Shown in pieces: positions 19,676-30,107 of a stretch of 49,773 nt of DNA. How positions within the stretch are numbered: the first letter of the stretch is position 1; every line of letters begins with the position of its first letter. The stretch is from Isochrysis galbana. Lineage: Eukaryota; Haptophyta; Isochrysidales; Isochrysidaceae. The notes under the pieces are model-generated. The model had not been told where the DNA came from. It ran no database searches and saw nothing but the letters and a program-made list of their open reading frames with translations. The translations under genes and the position numbers were made by a program. The stretch lies in NCBI GenBank assembly GCA_018136815.1, contig CM030934.1, positions 1 to 49,773 of the forward strand, in the 5' to 3' direction.

Positions 19676-20785
19676 TCTAAGCTTTGCTCAAAGTATGATG
19701 TGGGCGCCCGATACCCCGCGAAGGTTGCGGCGCGTCTCGCGGAGGAGGGCAAGCTGCCCAGCTCGCGCAAGGGCACAGGCGGCAGGCCCATGCGCATTGG
19801 CGAAGAGGAGGCAGAGGAGCTAGAGAACACCCTTCGCGAGAACGCCTACGACATGACATTCGCCGAGATTGAGGAGGCTCTGGGGCTTCCTCGAGCCACA
19901 GTGTGTCGACACATGAAGAGGAACAAGTGGAGCATCGTGGGTAAGTCGACACGACCCGCTCTGAGCGACGCGATGCGAGAGGCTCGGTATGAGTGGGCTC
20001 AGAACAACGTAGGGAACCCTTGGGTGGAGCACGTAGACTTGGACGAGAAGTGGTTTTATGTCTATACGCACACAGGCAAGCTGAAGTTGCCCCCCGGCGC
20101 CGAGAAGCCCAAGCAACGGTTGTGCTCGAAACGCTTCATCGGTAAGGTGATGCTGTTGTGCGCCATTGCCCGGCCTGACGCCCGCCACAACTTTGACGGC
20201 CTTGTCGGTGCCTGGAGAGTTTGCGAGCAAGTACCCGCGAGGCGTGGTGACAGGCGCACAGGTTTGAAGAAGGGCGAGATGCGCACGATCGACGTGGCCA
20301 TGGACGCCAATAAGTTCGAGTCCATGATGCGCAACCTAGTGATCCCCGCCATTCGGGACAAGCTAAAGAACGCCAAGACCATCACCGTCCAGATGGATAA
20401 CGCCACACCCCACAAGAGCAAGAGCAAGGACAAGAATGACACCATGGAGAAGCGGCTCCAAGACGTGCTCAAGGCTCCGCGGCTCCGCGGCAAGCAACAC
20501 GGTCCCGACATTGTTTTCCTTCGGCAAGTGCCCAACTCCCCGGACACCAACGCTTGCGACCTGGGATTCTTCAAGTCGATCGACTCGCGTCTCCCGAAGC
20601 GTCGCGACTTCAATTTGGACCGCTTTACTCAACAGTGCCTCGAATCTTTTCGTGCTTACCCTCCAGAGAAGTTGAATGCTTTGTTTGATACCAAGTCTCG
20701 TGTGCTGTTGTCCATTGTGGAGGCAGAGGGTGGGAATGATTACGCCCTCCCGCATCGTCGTGACGTTGTTTCTGACAGTGAATAG
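19676..20785 (+). CDS. Mariner-like transposase, N-terminus missing
   Basis: A DDE transposase that cuts and pastes its own element. The frame is open from the gap and ends at TAG 20783-20785, with about 369 residues visible. A helix-turn-helix (MTFAEIEEALGLPRATVCRHM) is followed by the catalytic core: first Asp in DEKWFY (20042), second in QMDNATPH (20396), third in NSPDTNACDLGFF (20558). DEKWFY and NSPDTN...DLGFF are hallmarks of the plant/fungal mariner clade. The second and third Asp are separated by 53 residues, wider than the 34-41 of described mariner groups, owing to a lysine-rich insert after DNATPH. No internal stop is seen, so the protein may be functional if its hidden start is intact. 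Confidence 0.9.
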   Translation, partial: SKLCSKYDVGARYPAKVAARLAEEGKLPSSRKGTGGRPMRIGEEEAEELENTLRENAYDMTFAEIEEALGLPRATVCRHMKRNKWSIVGKSTRPALSDAMREARYEWAQNNVGNPWVEHVDLDEKWFYVYTHTGKLKLPPGAEKPKQRLCSKRFIGKVMLLCAIARPDARHNFDGLVGAWRVCEQVPARRGDRRTGLKKGEMRTIDVAMDANKFESMMRNLVIPAIRDKLKNAKTITVQMDNATPHKSKSKDKNDTMEKRLQDVLKAPRLRGKQHGPDIVFLRQVPNSPDTNACDLGFFKSIDSRLPKRRDFNLDRFTQQCLESFRAYPPEKLNALFDTKSRVLLSIVEAEGGNDYALPHRRDVVSDSE

Positions 20786-20952
20786 AGGCCATTTTTTTGA
20801 CACGTCGTAAGTAGCTTTAGATTTTTGTTAACATCCTCAACTAAGGTACCTCATTAAGCCAGCATGTACCTTGTCCATAGCCTAGCCTTCTGTGGCGTGC
20901 CTATCCTTCTCCAGGCGCCGCCCTTGCTTCCCAAAGGCTCTCTGACATCTCA

Positions 20953-20970
20953 GTTTTGGAACGGAGGTAG
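20953..20970. repeat. 3' terminal inverted repeat of the mariner element
   Basis: GTTTTGGAACGGAGGTAG followed by TA. It matches the conserved Stowaway/plant-mariner terminus apart from one or two bases. Confidence 0.8.
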
Positions 20971-20972
20971 TA

Positions 20973-21699
20973 CATACTACTACGCAGATGGTAGTAGTAG
21001 TATTAGATAGCGAGGGGCGAACGGAGACTATTCACTTTTCACTTTTCACGTGAACGTGAACGTAAACGGTGAGGAGTGAGGAGAAGGTGGAACCGAATGA
21101 AGACAAGCCGCCTTTAGTAAATGACGCCCCCCCGCCCGCCCGCTCCCAGGGAGTCTATTTTGGGAGGATGGGGCGGTCGGTGGTCGCGCGCGTGGCGCGC
21201 GCGCGTGGCGCGTGGGGGTGGGGAATCAAAGCGATGAACGTCGGGCGCATCCCTATAACACCCGCGGAGGTTGCACGTCCGCCGATCGCGGCTGTTGGCC
21301 TCGCAATGGCTGCCAGTCTGTGAGGAGCCCAAGCAAGCGCGCAGGGGAGTACGTGGGGTAGGCCCCTGGTGTGCGCCTCAGCGCATAGGGGATCGAGAGA
21401 GTGGGGGTGGGGTGGGGTGGGGTGAGGGAGCGTGGTCCCCACCATGGCGACCGATCATCAGATTAGCGTCTAGGGCACACTTGAGTAGAATAAGTAAAAT
21501 AGCATGCCGCGCATCGAGAACGCTTAAGCACTATCACATGTCAACCACATGTATAATAATCATAAAAAGTTGAGCTCAGCACCGTCATTAGCTGTCGTGA
21601 TACAAGGTGTGCGCTCATGCTTCACGATTTGCGGGTGGCATATGCATGCGCTGAGGCGGCGAGGGACATGCCTTTGGCTAGCGGCCAAAAACAGTTGCA
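20973..21699. other. Intergenic region with repeat fragments
   Basis: No gene is recognised. It contains a TAC/GTA-rich near-palindrome (about 20973-21006), alternating CG-rich sequence (21183-21213) and, at about 21370-21470, the 3' end of the GC-rich retroposon family (GATCGAGAGAGTGGG ... CCATGGCGACCGATCATC), which matches 28070-28130. Confidence 0.6.
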
Positions 21700-24600
21700 T
21701 CATTCCCCCACACGCATGACGCCGAGCCTATCCAAGGCAGCTGCAAATGGCCCCACTGCCACGAAGAGCGATATCGCTTGATTAACGATGATGTAGATGC
21801 CGAATCGTGAAAGGGGCCGCAGAGGAAGTGGCACCATGAACGAAGCGGCGGTAGCCGTAGTGATGGCAGCCTGGGTCACGGAGTGGCCGAGCTCATCCAA
21901 GGCGATCGAGGTGCGTTGACGCGAGCTAAGTGTGGTCGGCGATCGCAGGTATGCGATTGCGATATGTAGTACAAAGTCGATAGAGAGGCCTGCGGAGATG
22001 GTGAACATCATCGCCTCGGACGGGCCGAGTGCCCAGCCCATCCACACCATCGCCGCAAGGCTAACGAGCAAGATCACTGCCACGTAGAGCGCCACTAGCA
22101 CGGTCACACGTGCATTGCCGAGCGCGGCGAAAACGGTGCCACAGGCGGCCAAAAAGGCGGCCAAGGACGAGAGGCTCGTACTGAGCACTAAAGTCTCCTC
22201 CACTCGCATCTGCGGCAGCTGCTCGTGCACGATCGTCCCTTGTGCTGAATGATCCAAGGAATGGTCCTGCAACAAGTTGGCAAAGGCGTCGTAGAAATGT
22301 CTTAGGGATGCACCCGAAGCGTCATACGCCCTCGCACCGAGCTCAAACTCAGCTAGGATGAGCACGAGCTCACCGCAATCCGTTGTTGTGCTCTTGCCTC
22401 GCCGCCATCTCAGCTGCTGATGCCATCCTTCGGGTGGGTGTGAGGTAGGTGCCGTTGCTCTGAACGCAATGCACTGGCGGTTGTTGGAAGCGCACGGTGC
22501 GTCGCATTGTCCGTCTCCAAAACTCAAAGAGCCAAACTGGCAGAGAGCGGCCGAGAAGTCGGTCATGTTGATCACCGGATACGTCAAGTTGAGCGCGCGG
22601 CGGTAGCGGGCGAAATGTTCGCCGAGGCAGGCGCTGTGCGTCACTCCGGGCAGTGCTGACCCTCCGCGGCAAACACGAGCGAGCTCATGCTGGAGCGACG
22701 GCGCGTCTTGCTCGCTGAGAGGACGACCCTTCTCGGACGGCACGTTTGCGACTCCCGGCGTCCTCAGTCCGGTTGTGCTTTCAGATAGATTGCCCCAGAC
22801 GATGCGCATTGGCTCCTTGGCAGGCCACACTGGGTGATCGAGAATGAGTGAGGCACCAGTTGAGGTCAGCGCACCGGCGGATTGTACGGAAACGTCGCCA
22901 AGCATCTGGTAAGCGCGCGAGACACGTTGTAGGTTGGTGTCCGCACCAAATGCTGCCCAACGATAATCGGTCACATCGAGCTTGAGTTGAAGAAGCGAGA
23001 GCGCTGCGCCGACTGTGGCCACAAGTGTGATGAGGTGCATGGCTATAGGTCGGTGGTGCAAGCAGAGTATCCCTTGCATGCCGAGGGCAGGCAAATTGGT
23101 CATTGGGGATCGACTGGATGTCTCCACGTCTCCAAGGAATCCCGAGACCATGGGCACTTTGGAGGAAGAATCTGCCGACAGCTCGGTTGTCTCCTCAATG
23201 GTCGCTGCTGATACAATATCAAGCGAGACTGGGTCGAGAACAATGTCAGTTGGTGCAGCTGGTGGCGAGAATAGTGTGTAAATGGCCGGGAAGGCGAGCA
23301 CAATTAGCGTAAAATTAACGAGAATAAGGAAGCCAATGAAGAGTCCAAACTCACGCACGGCAGCGATGGGGGTCGCCCAGTTCGAGGAAAAAGCAATCGC
23401 ATCGGTGAGCGACGTGATGGCGATCGCGAGCCCGGAAGTGTGCAGAGCGCGCGCCACGGACTGGTGTCGGGACAAGCCGTGAGCTCGTGCGTGCCCACGG
23501 GCAGCAGCAGCAATAACGAAGATGTCGTCCACCCCCATGCCCACAACCACGAAGAGCCCGGCGGTCTGAGCCCACGTTCGAGCGCACGGAGGAATGGGGA
23601 GGGCGAGATTTGAGAAGCGGGTAGGGTGGAGATACACTCTTCGGGTGCAGGAAACAATCTCTCGCGTCATAGGGTGGAAGCAACGTGCGGAAAGTGGAGC
23701 GCACAATCATCATCACGGCAAGGCGTTACGTTGGCGCCCGTTGTGCCACAGCCTCACAAGCGCACCTGTGTCACGCCCAGAGTGCGATGGCCAGAGAGGA
23801 GCGCAAAGAGTGACCATGCGAGCGGAAATGCGAGCACGGGGAGGAGGAGGGAAAGTATCGCGATCCGGATGGAGCCAAGTGTGAGAGCGACGAGGCCAGC
23901 AGTGATTCCAGCCGAGAGAAGCACCATCAATGCTAACTGATACAAGCCGCGCTCGCCCTCAATGCCCAAAAAAGCAGGGCCTCCCCAGACGCTAGCACGC
24001 AGGGAGCTGCCAATGCGCGCCTGAACCAATGGTTGGGATCAGCGGGTCGGGAAACGGTCTTCAAGCTGGAACGTGCGGACCGCACGATTTGTCAAGGCAG
24101 AAGACGCGTGATGGCACGGGGTACATCTACGCTGAGAGGAGCTGTGCAGAAGAGCTGCGAAGAGTTGCCACACGCGTCGGTCGCGCGTGGTGGGACGCAT
24201 GACGTGCAACGGGTTCGGCACACCTGCTCCGCATTGAACGTTTCAATCAGGTCCACTACTTTGCGAGCCAAGTGCATGTACTCACCGTGCAGCCTCGCCT
24301 GTATTCGGAAAGCGGGGGGCATACAAGTGACCCGATGAGGCCGTCAAAACAGGGAGCACGCTGTCCGTTTGCTGGTCAGCGCTCATGCCTTGGAGCAGGA
24401 TAATGGTAGGTGGGCTGCTCGGGGCCGCGAGCGCGTCCTCCACCTGCTGCATGAGGGCCTCGTAGTTGATGAATCCCGATGTCTCGATTGCACCAGCATA
24501 TCTAGCCCCGTCGCACAACTCACCTGCCCGCTTCTCGACGTCACAGTTAAATCGAAGTGGGGCAATCGCCATCATCATAGATGCGCGAGGACTCGCTGGC

Positions 24601-26318
24601 AACTCTGCCGTTTCGGCGTGCTCCGCGACGCCCTTGTCGCCCAATTCCTCGCCGACGCCAGTCATCAGACTCTTGAAAATCTGCTCCATCGTTCCGGCAC
24701 ATCGCAACAATTCGGTTGTCCTCCGTTCAAATGTGGCCGTGGTCAGCGTATCAAGGGTGAAGTTTATGCCCATCGCTGGGCGTGCCGCGCCTTCAGCGAT
24801 GGCGCTAGCGCCCGGCGGCGATTTTGAGGTCGCAGGGAAGACATGACTGGCCTGCTTAGCCGGAGCGGTGGGTAGGACGTCGAGGAAGACGAGTTCATCT
24901 CCCTCTTCCCTGCACAAAGGCAACGGTACGCAACCTGGGAAAGGTGGGGATTCGCACGGACAACATGAAAGCGGACTGCACTCAATGACCCCGAGTCTCG
25001 ATGGCCGGCAGTGTGATATCGCCCACCCGGCAAGCGACGCCTCTGCCGACATGCCACCGTAAGTGCCTGCGCCATTGTCTTCGGCCGCTGCGCTGACGAT
25101 CTTGTGCAAGAAGGCTGCGTCCATACGCATCTCGATACCGCTTGGTAATGCACTAGCCGTGGTGCAACCCTCATCATTACATTCAAGCCGTATGCGCCGT
25201 GGCATGCGTGCCTCTTGAGAGGTGAATAGGAGAATGGGGCTGAGGAATGCACTGCCTGTCGGGCCGAACGATTGTGCTGGGCTCAGCGGACCTACTTTCG
25301 GGATGGCTGGGTTGATGTTGTTTAGCGCAACGTCGATCGCTTTGACAGCCGCTTCCGTCAAGACATTTCCCGCAGAAGCGGTGTCTTGGAAGAAGATGAG
25401 AAGCGGAGGGCCTTCGGTGGTAGGAGCCTCTTGTGGCTGCTGTTCGGGGGTCCCAGAGATGGCCCACATTTGCGACCCGCCCTCTATGGACCCGAGCGCA
25501 CCCATTGCAGCGCGAAACACCGTCTGCACACTGCTTGTGCCGATGCAGTCTTGTAGTTGGGTGGACTGCACCGTCCGCTCGAGCGCGGCAAGACGGTGAG
25601 GCAGATCGGCGAGCTCATCGCCCTCTATGCGGAACGTGGACAAGTAGAAGTCGAAGCGAAACACTCCCGTGACGAAGTTAGCCGCCGTCAGACCGGCTAT
25701 CACAAAGAGAATGACGTACAGTGCCAACAGGTACCTGCACGGATACCGCGCTGCAGACCTTGCAAAAAGATTTAGGTGGAGTGTAGCGTGATGGAAGAGC
25801 TCGGCGCGCCCTTGATGCATGAACGGCCCGGCGATTAGCAGCCACGGACCAAGCTGCACCCATACGCAAGCAAGCACCAATCCTAGTGTGAGCCCAGCCG
25901 CAGCCTGAGCCATGGTATGGCGGTTGCTCACAACAGCAAGCACAGCAACACCCAGCGCAGCGAGTGCGACCAGCAGCTGCACCAGCCTCAACTCGTGCGA
26001 TTGGAGCTCTATCCCCCACGCGACTGAAGCAAACGTGCTGGCAGTCACGTGCCATGAGGGTGCGCACGTGCGGTAGCTCGACCCCTCGGAGCCGCACGCC
26101 AGCCTTGGGTGCAATTCTGCAACCACAAGCACCGCAAATGCTACGCCCAGCAGCACGAGGAGAGCCGGCTGCGGCGCAAGGGCGCAAGCGCCGAGGAGCG
26201 CAAGCACGAGGGCAGGGCTGCTGCAATATGAGGCTGAGCGGAGAAGCCAGCCAAACGCCGAGCCGCCCTCGCAGAGAGAAGACCCCTCCGCCCCTGGAGG
26301 GCGCCCGTCAGCGCCCAT
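21700..26318 (-). CDS. Patched/Dispatched-like RND-superfamily membrane protein
   Basis: A large polytopic protein related to sterol-sensing-domain transporters that export lipid or lipid-linked cargo. From the ATG at 26318, exon 1 (to 24360) has several N-terminal membrane segments (LVLALLGACALA; LLALYVILFVIAGL) and a Cys-containing extracellular loop. A small exon 24298-24224 (25 codons, EYMHLARKVVDLIETFN) fits in frame. Exon 24020-23766 starts the first sterol-sensing bundle (LMVLLSAGITAGLVALTLG). Exon 23565-21700 continues with GLFVVVGMGVDDIFVI and ITSLTDAIAF, then a second loop and bundle (ISAGLSIDFVLHIAI, AAITTATAASF). The paired intramembrane acidic motifs GVDD and GLSIDF, which relay ions in the family, are both kept. 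Clear introns are 23566-23765, 24299-24359 and 24021-24223 in part; the last cannot be resolved because an otherwise open frame holds a TGA at 24039. Any substrate is unknown. Confidence 0.85.
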
Positions 26319-26953
26319 CCCGTTCTCGTCCACTTTCGCGCGCTTCGCCAACCCCCCCCCCCCCCCGGCATTCGCAGTGTGGCTAGGCTATGTGCTATGT
26401 GCGACGTATCGGGAGTGGTGTAAATGCCTTTAAGGCGAACATTAATGCCTTAAAGGCCTACACGCTCAGCTGAATGGTTGTGGGAGGGAGGGAGAGCAAA
26501 ATCAGTCGTCCTTGCCGCCGCCTTCTGTGAACGCTCGTTACTATTAAACGACACATTCGCAGTGTGGAGTGTGGCTAGGCTATGTGCGACTGGGAGTGTT
26601 GTAAATGCCACCATCCACCCACCACCCACGACGAAGTCGGAAGAACCCAAAGGAGAAGCTCAGCCCCGTTCTCGCAAGGCTGAGTAATGCGAATCCAAAA
26701 GCCAACCGAGGAGAGCGTAAACTGCATCGCAAGGGCCTACGGTTTGGTCGATGTAGTGTTTGACACGCGTGAATGTGAATGTTCCTGGCGCCTAGCCGCT
26801 ACGCCGCCAAGCCAATCGCCCCTGGCTCGTGGGACCTTGATGGCTTCGGCGGCCGAAGAACCGCCGGAACGGAGGGAATGACCCAAGTAAGCGAATCCGG
26901 GGGGGGCAACGATGCCGGCGTGGTCTGCAAGGACTCGAGCCACCCACCCAGAC
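26319..26953. other. Upstream region of the RND gene with local duplications
   Basis: Two diverged copies of one segment lie at about 26370-26428 and 26553-26612 (CATTCGCAGTGTGG ... GGCTAGGCTATGTG ... GTAAATGCC). Near 26426-26458 the inverted pair GCCTTTAAGGC / GCCTTAAAGGC can form a hairpin. The stretch about 26495-26552 recurs at about 28966-29022. Promoter elements may be here but none is demonstrable. Confidence 0.5.
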
Positions 26954-28367
26954 CTGCTACATGTGAAAGACAGTTCAGTTGGGGTTTGAAAGACTGTATT
27001 ATACATATGTCTTCGGCCCTCGTAGAAAGACAGTCCAAAGACAGTGGGAAAGACATATACATATATATATACCGGGGGGGGGCGGGAGCGGGAGAGCAGG
27101 ACTTAAGCCGCGCTGTGCCTAGCTAGCTAGGGTGCCGTGTGTGTGAGTGTGTACGTGTGTACTGTGTGTGGGTGTCCGAGCCGCATGTGACATGTGACAT
27201 GTGACCACAATTATGAGTACGGTATAATGGTATCATGTGTTGTAGCAACACCAACCAATGAATAATAAAATAATTAATGTTATATCCTAGCCAACCCCAC
27301 TAGCTAATCGGACACAACTTTTCCGTCCCGGAGTCTCGCCATGCCTGACGAGCCAGGTGTCCGAGTGCTACCGGGGGGAGGGGGCACTGCCCCCTCCCCT
27401 CGGTATTTGTCCTCCCCCCAGTGCATGCACCGACCCCGCGCACCCCAGCACGTCCTCTCCTCGAGTCCACGCTGGGGGAAAACCCCTTTCGGGTAAAAAC
27501 AACGCAGGGGGGGGGGGGGGGGCACTCGTGAAAGGGAGCCCAGAAGCGCTAATCACTCCTCGCCGAAGCGAGTGGCCGCGGTGAGCCGCGGCCCTTCCCT
27601 CCTGGTTCTGGTGCCCCCGTCTTCTCTTACCCAAACGGGGCGAGAAGACACGTAATCGCCGGAGGGGAGAACTGCCACTCCCCCCTCCCCTCTCTCTTCC
27701 CTCTTCCTCCTCTCTTCCCTGCGGCTCTGGCCATGGCGCGCGCCTGCGGCCCCTCTTCAGGTCCCCAGGAGGCCTGCAGGGGGCCTGGGAGCACAGCTCA
27801 GGGGGCAGGTGAGGCTGGGGCATGGCCCTGGCCCCTCCTGCCTCTCCCTCGCTGGCTCTCGCGCCCCTGCCGGTCGACTGGAGCTGGCTGGGGGGACCTG
27901 ATTAGGGGGGCCCAGGGGGAGGAGGGGTTGGCCTGAGCGACAAGCTGGCCAACGCGGGCCAGGGCGTGCGATCTGTGCCCAGCTCTCTGGGAGAGTCTGG
28001 GCAGTGTGAGTGAGTCCCCCCTGCATCCCAAGAGGCAGCGCAGGGGGATGGATGGTTCTCGCCCCCCATGAGGAGAGTCGAGAGAGTGGGGGGGGCGCGA
28101 GGCCCCCCTCCATGGCGACCAATCATAAGATTAGTGCAACACCAACCAATGAGCCGATGCCGCGCCCATAGCCGCCTATAGGCTTACTATAGCCTATGGA
28201 TAGCGCCGTTGCCGTGTCGCCGTGCGCCATCGGTGCTGCCGTGCCGCCCCGCTTCGCGCCGCCGCGCGCGGTGCACTGTCTTTCTCTGGGGGCCTCTAGA
28301 AAGACGGTATTATACGGCCGTCTTTCATCCCCGAAGAAAGACACTGTCTCTGTCTTTCACATGTAGG
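26954..28367. mobile_element. hAT-like non-autonomous element, split by a retroposon
   Basis: The left end CTGCTACATGTGAAAGACAG mirrors the right end CTGTCTTTCACATGTAGG. CACCCAGAC flanks both sides (26945-26953 and 28368-28376), consistent with an 8-bp hAT duplication plus one chance base. Subterminal GAAAGAC repeats occur near both ends. Removing the retroposon (874 bp plus its 17-bp duplication) leaves about 525 bp, close to the 535-bp MITE at 44719, whose termini are clearly related. It contains a TA microsatellite (27055-27070), GT-rich DNA and three copies of CATGTGA (27184-27203). Confidence 0.75.
27262..28135 (-). mobile_element. GC-rich 874-bp retroposon, copy 1
   Basis: It is flanked by a perfect 17-bp duplication, GCAACACCAACCAATGA, at 27245-27261 and 28136-28152. 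It is the inverted counterpart of 29029-29902, of identical length. The AT-rich end (TTAATGTTATATCCTAGCC) is lost in shorter copies, whereas the end with CCATGGCGACCAATCATAAG is kept in the copies at 32436 and 21370. This is the pattern of 5' truncation by target-primed retroposition, so CCATGGCGACC would be near the 3' end and the element reads left to right despite its arbitrary strand label. No coding capacity is convincing; it may depend on a LINE. Confidence 0.8.
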
Positions 28368-28376
28368 CACCCAGAC

Positions 28377-29009
28377 ATGGTAGCGGTAGCGGTGGTGGGA
28401 GGGGGCTCGCCATGGATGGAGTTGGAAGACATATGGCGAGGGCTGCGCGGAAAGACGCTCTTTAGCTCGGAAGAAGAGAGAGGCGAGGGATGCCAACGTT
28501 GGAATGGCGGACGGAACAAACACCTGCCGCTGGTGGCGGCGAGATTGGAATGCGAACTATGCGCCTCTCAGCATAGTGCTTGCGCTGCTTCTCCTGAAGC
28601 CTAAGCCATAAGTATTGCGAGTCGAGTCCGAAGTCGCCCGTCCGAAGGCCTGTCGTGGAGTCTTGGCAAGAGGCTCAGGCGAACCCCCAGCTGCCCCCAG
28701 AGCTGACCCGGCGGGCCCTCCCACCTCCTCAGCCAGAGGGGTGAGAGGGTGGGGAGAGACGCTCTCTGAAGCATCATCTCCCAGGCCGTCCGCAGCCCGG
28801 GCGGCTGCGCTCCGTGTGACGGCCCTCGGCATGGCGCTGCCGGTGGCGGAGGCGGCGCGCACGGCGCGTCGCCGAAGAGGCCGAGCGTGAGGCCTGCTCC
28901 GTGAGGAGGGGGCTCGGTCGCTGGCGGTGAGTCGCCCTGGTAAGGACGATCGCCGGCAGCGAGAGAGCAAAATCAGTCGTCCTTGCCGCCGCCTTCTGTG
29001 AACGCTCGT
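28377..29009. other. Interval between hAT-like element and second retroposon
   Basis: No complete gene is seen. On the minus strand, within a frame ending at 28557, a short segment reads ATSDSTRNTYGLGFRR, which resembles the start of the N-terminal domain of tyrosine recombinases of DIRS/Crypton-type elements. It stops within a dozen codons, and the rest is Arg/Ala-rich low-complexity translation. At best this is a remnant. Confidence 0.3.
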
Positions 29010-29028
29010 TACTATTAAAAGACACATT

Positions 29029-29902
29029 CAACTAAGTTTATACTTGGTTCGCCCATGGGGGGGCACGAGCCCCCCCCTCTCTCCACTCCTCCCCTGCCAT
29101 GGGGGAGGAACCACCCGCTCTCCTGGCACGCCTGATGGCCTGCCAGGAGCACACTGCCCTGCTGACCCATCCCTCTCCCCACAGGCACGCCTGACTCGCC
29201 CGCCCTGGCCCGTCGTGGCCTGCCCATCCCTCTGACCAGTCCCTCCTCCCCCTGGGCCCCCCTGATCAGGACCCCCCAGCCAGCTCCAGTCGACTGGCAG
29301 GGGCTCGAGAGCCAGCGAGGGAGAGGCAGGAGGGGCCAGGGCCATGCCCCAGCCTCACCTGCCCCTTGAGCTGCGCTCCCAGGCCCCTGCCGGCCTCCTG
29401 GGGACCTGAAGAGGGGCCGCAGGCGCGCGCCATGGGCCCCCGCCGCAGGGAAGAGAGGAGGAAGAGGGAAGAGGGAGGGGAGGGGAGAGTGGCAGCTCTC
29501 CCCTCCGGCGTTTACGTGTCTTCTCGCCCCGTTTGGGTAAGAGAAGACGGGGGCGCCAGAGCCAGGAGGGAAGGGCCGCGGCTCGCCGCGGCCACTCGCT
29601 TAGGCGAGGAGTGATTAGCGCTTCTGGGCTCCTTTTCACGAGTGCCCCCCCCCCCCTGCGTTGTTTTTACCCGAAAGGGGTTTTCCCCCAGCGTGGACTC
29701 GAGGAGAGGACGTGCTGGGGTGCGCGGGGTCGGTGAGTGCACTGGGGGGAGGACAAATATCGAGGGGAGGGGGCAGTGCCCCCTCCCCCCGGTAGCATTC
29801 GGACACCTGGCTCGTCAGGCATGGCGGGATTCCGGGACGGAAATGTTGTGTCCAATTAGCTAGTGGGGTTGGCTAGGATATAACATTAATTGGTTTGTTT
29901 TG
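29029..29902 (+). mobile_element. GC-rich 874-bp retroposon, copy 2 (inverted relative to copy 1)
   Basis: It is flanked by a perfect 19-bp duplication, TACTATTAAAAGACACATT, at 29010-29028 and 29903-29921. Its sequence is the reverse complement of 27262-28135 over most of its length; the two diverge near the GC-rich CCATGG end. A poly-C run (29645-29658) corresponds to a poly-G run in copy 1. Confidence 0.8.
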
Positions 29903-30107
29903 TACTATTAAAAGACACATTAAATTGAACTGGATCAGACACTGGGTTCCCGTTTCCTCGCATACTCACAGTATTATATTAGAGAACTCTACTTCAGACT
30001 TCAGAAGAGGGAGAGCAGCCTCGGCTGGCGGAGCGGGACCGCCGGCCGCGCGAGCGCTCCGCCGGCGCCGGCTGAGCCCTCTCCGACCCTCCTCTCCACT
30101 CTCGGCG

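Larger units (their letters stand above)
19674..20970 (+). mobile_element. Tc1/mariner-type DNA transposon (5' end in gap)
   Basis: A transposase frame is followed by a 3' terminus GTTTTGGAACGGAGGTAG (20953-20970) and a TA dinucleotide (20971-20972). Reversed, the terminus is CTACCTCCGTTCC, very close to the CTCCCTCCGTTCC ends of plant mariner-like and Stowaway elements. TA is the mariner target site. The left end is in the gap. Confidence 0.85.

Noticed and set aside
27262-29902. A long inverted repeat with 874-bp arms, resembling a giant foldback transposon
   Set aside because: Each arm has its own different target duplication (17 and 19 bp), so these are two independent insertions, and the centre is not a transposon interior.
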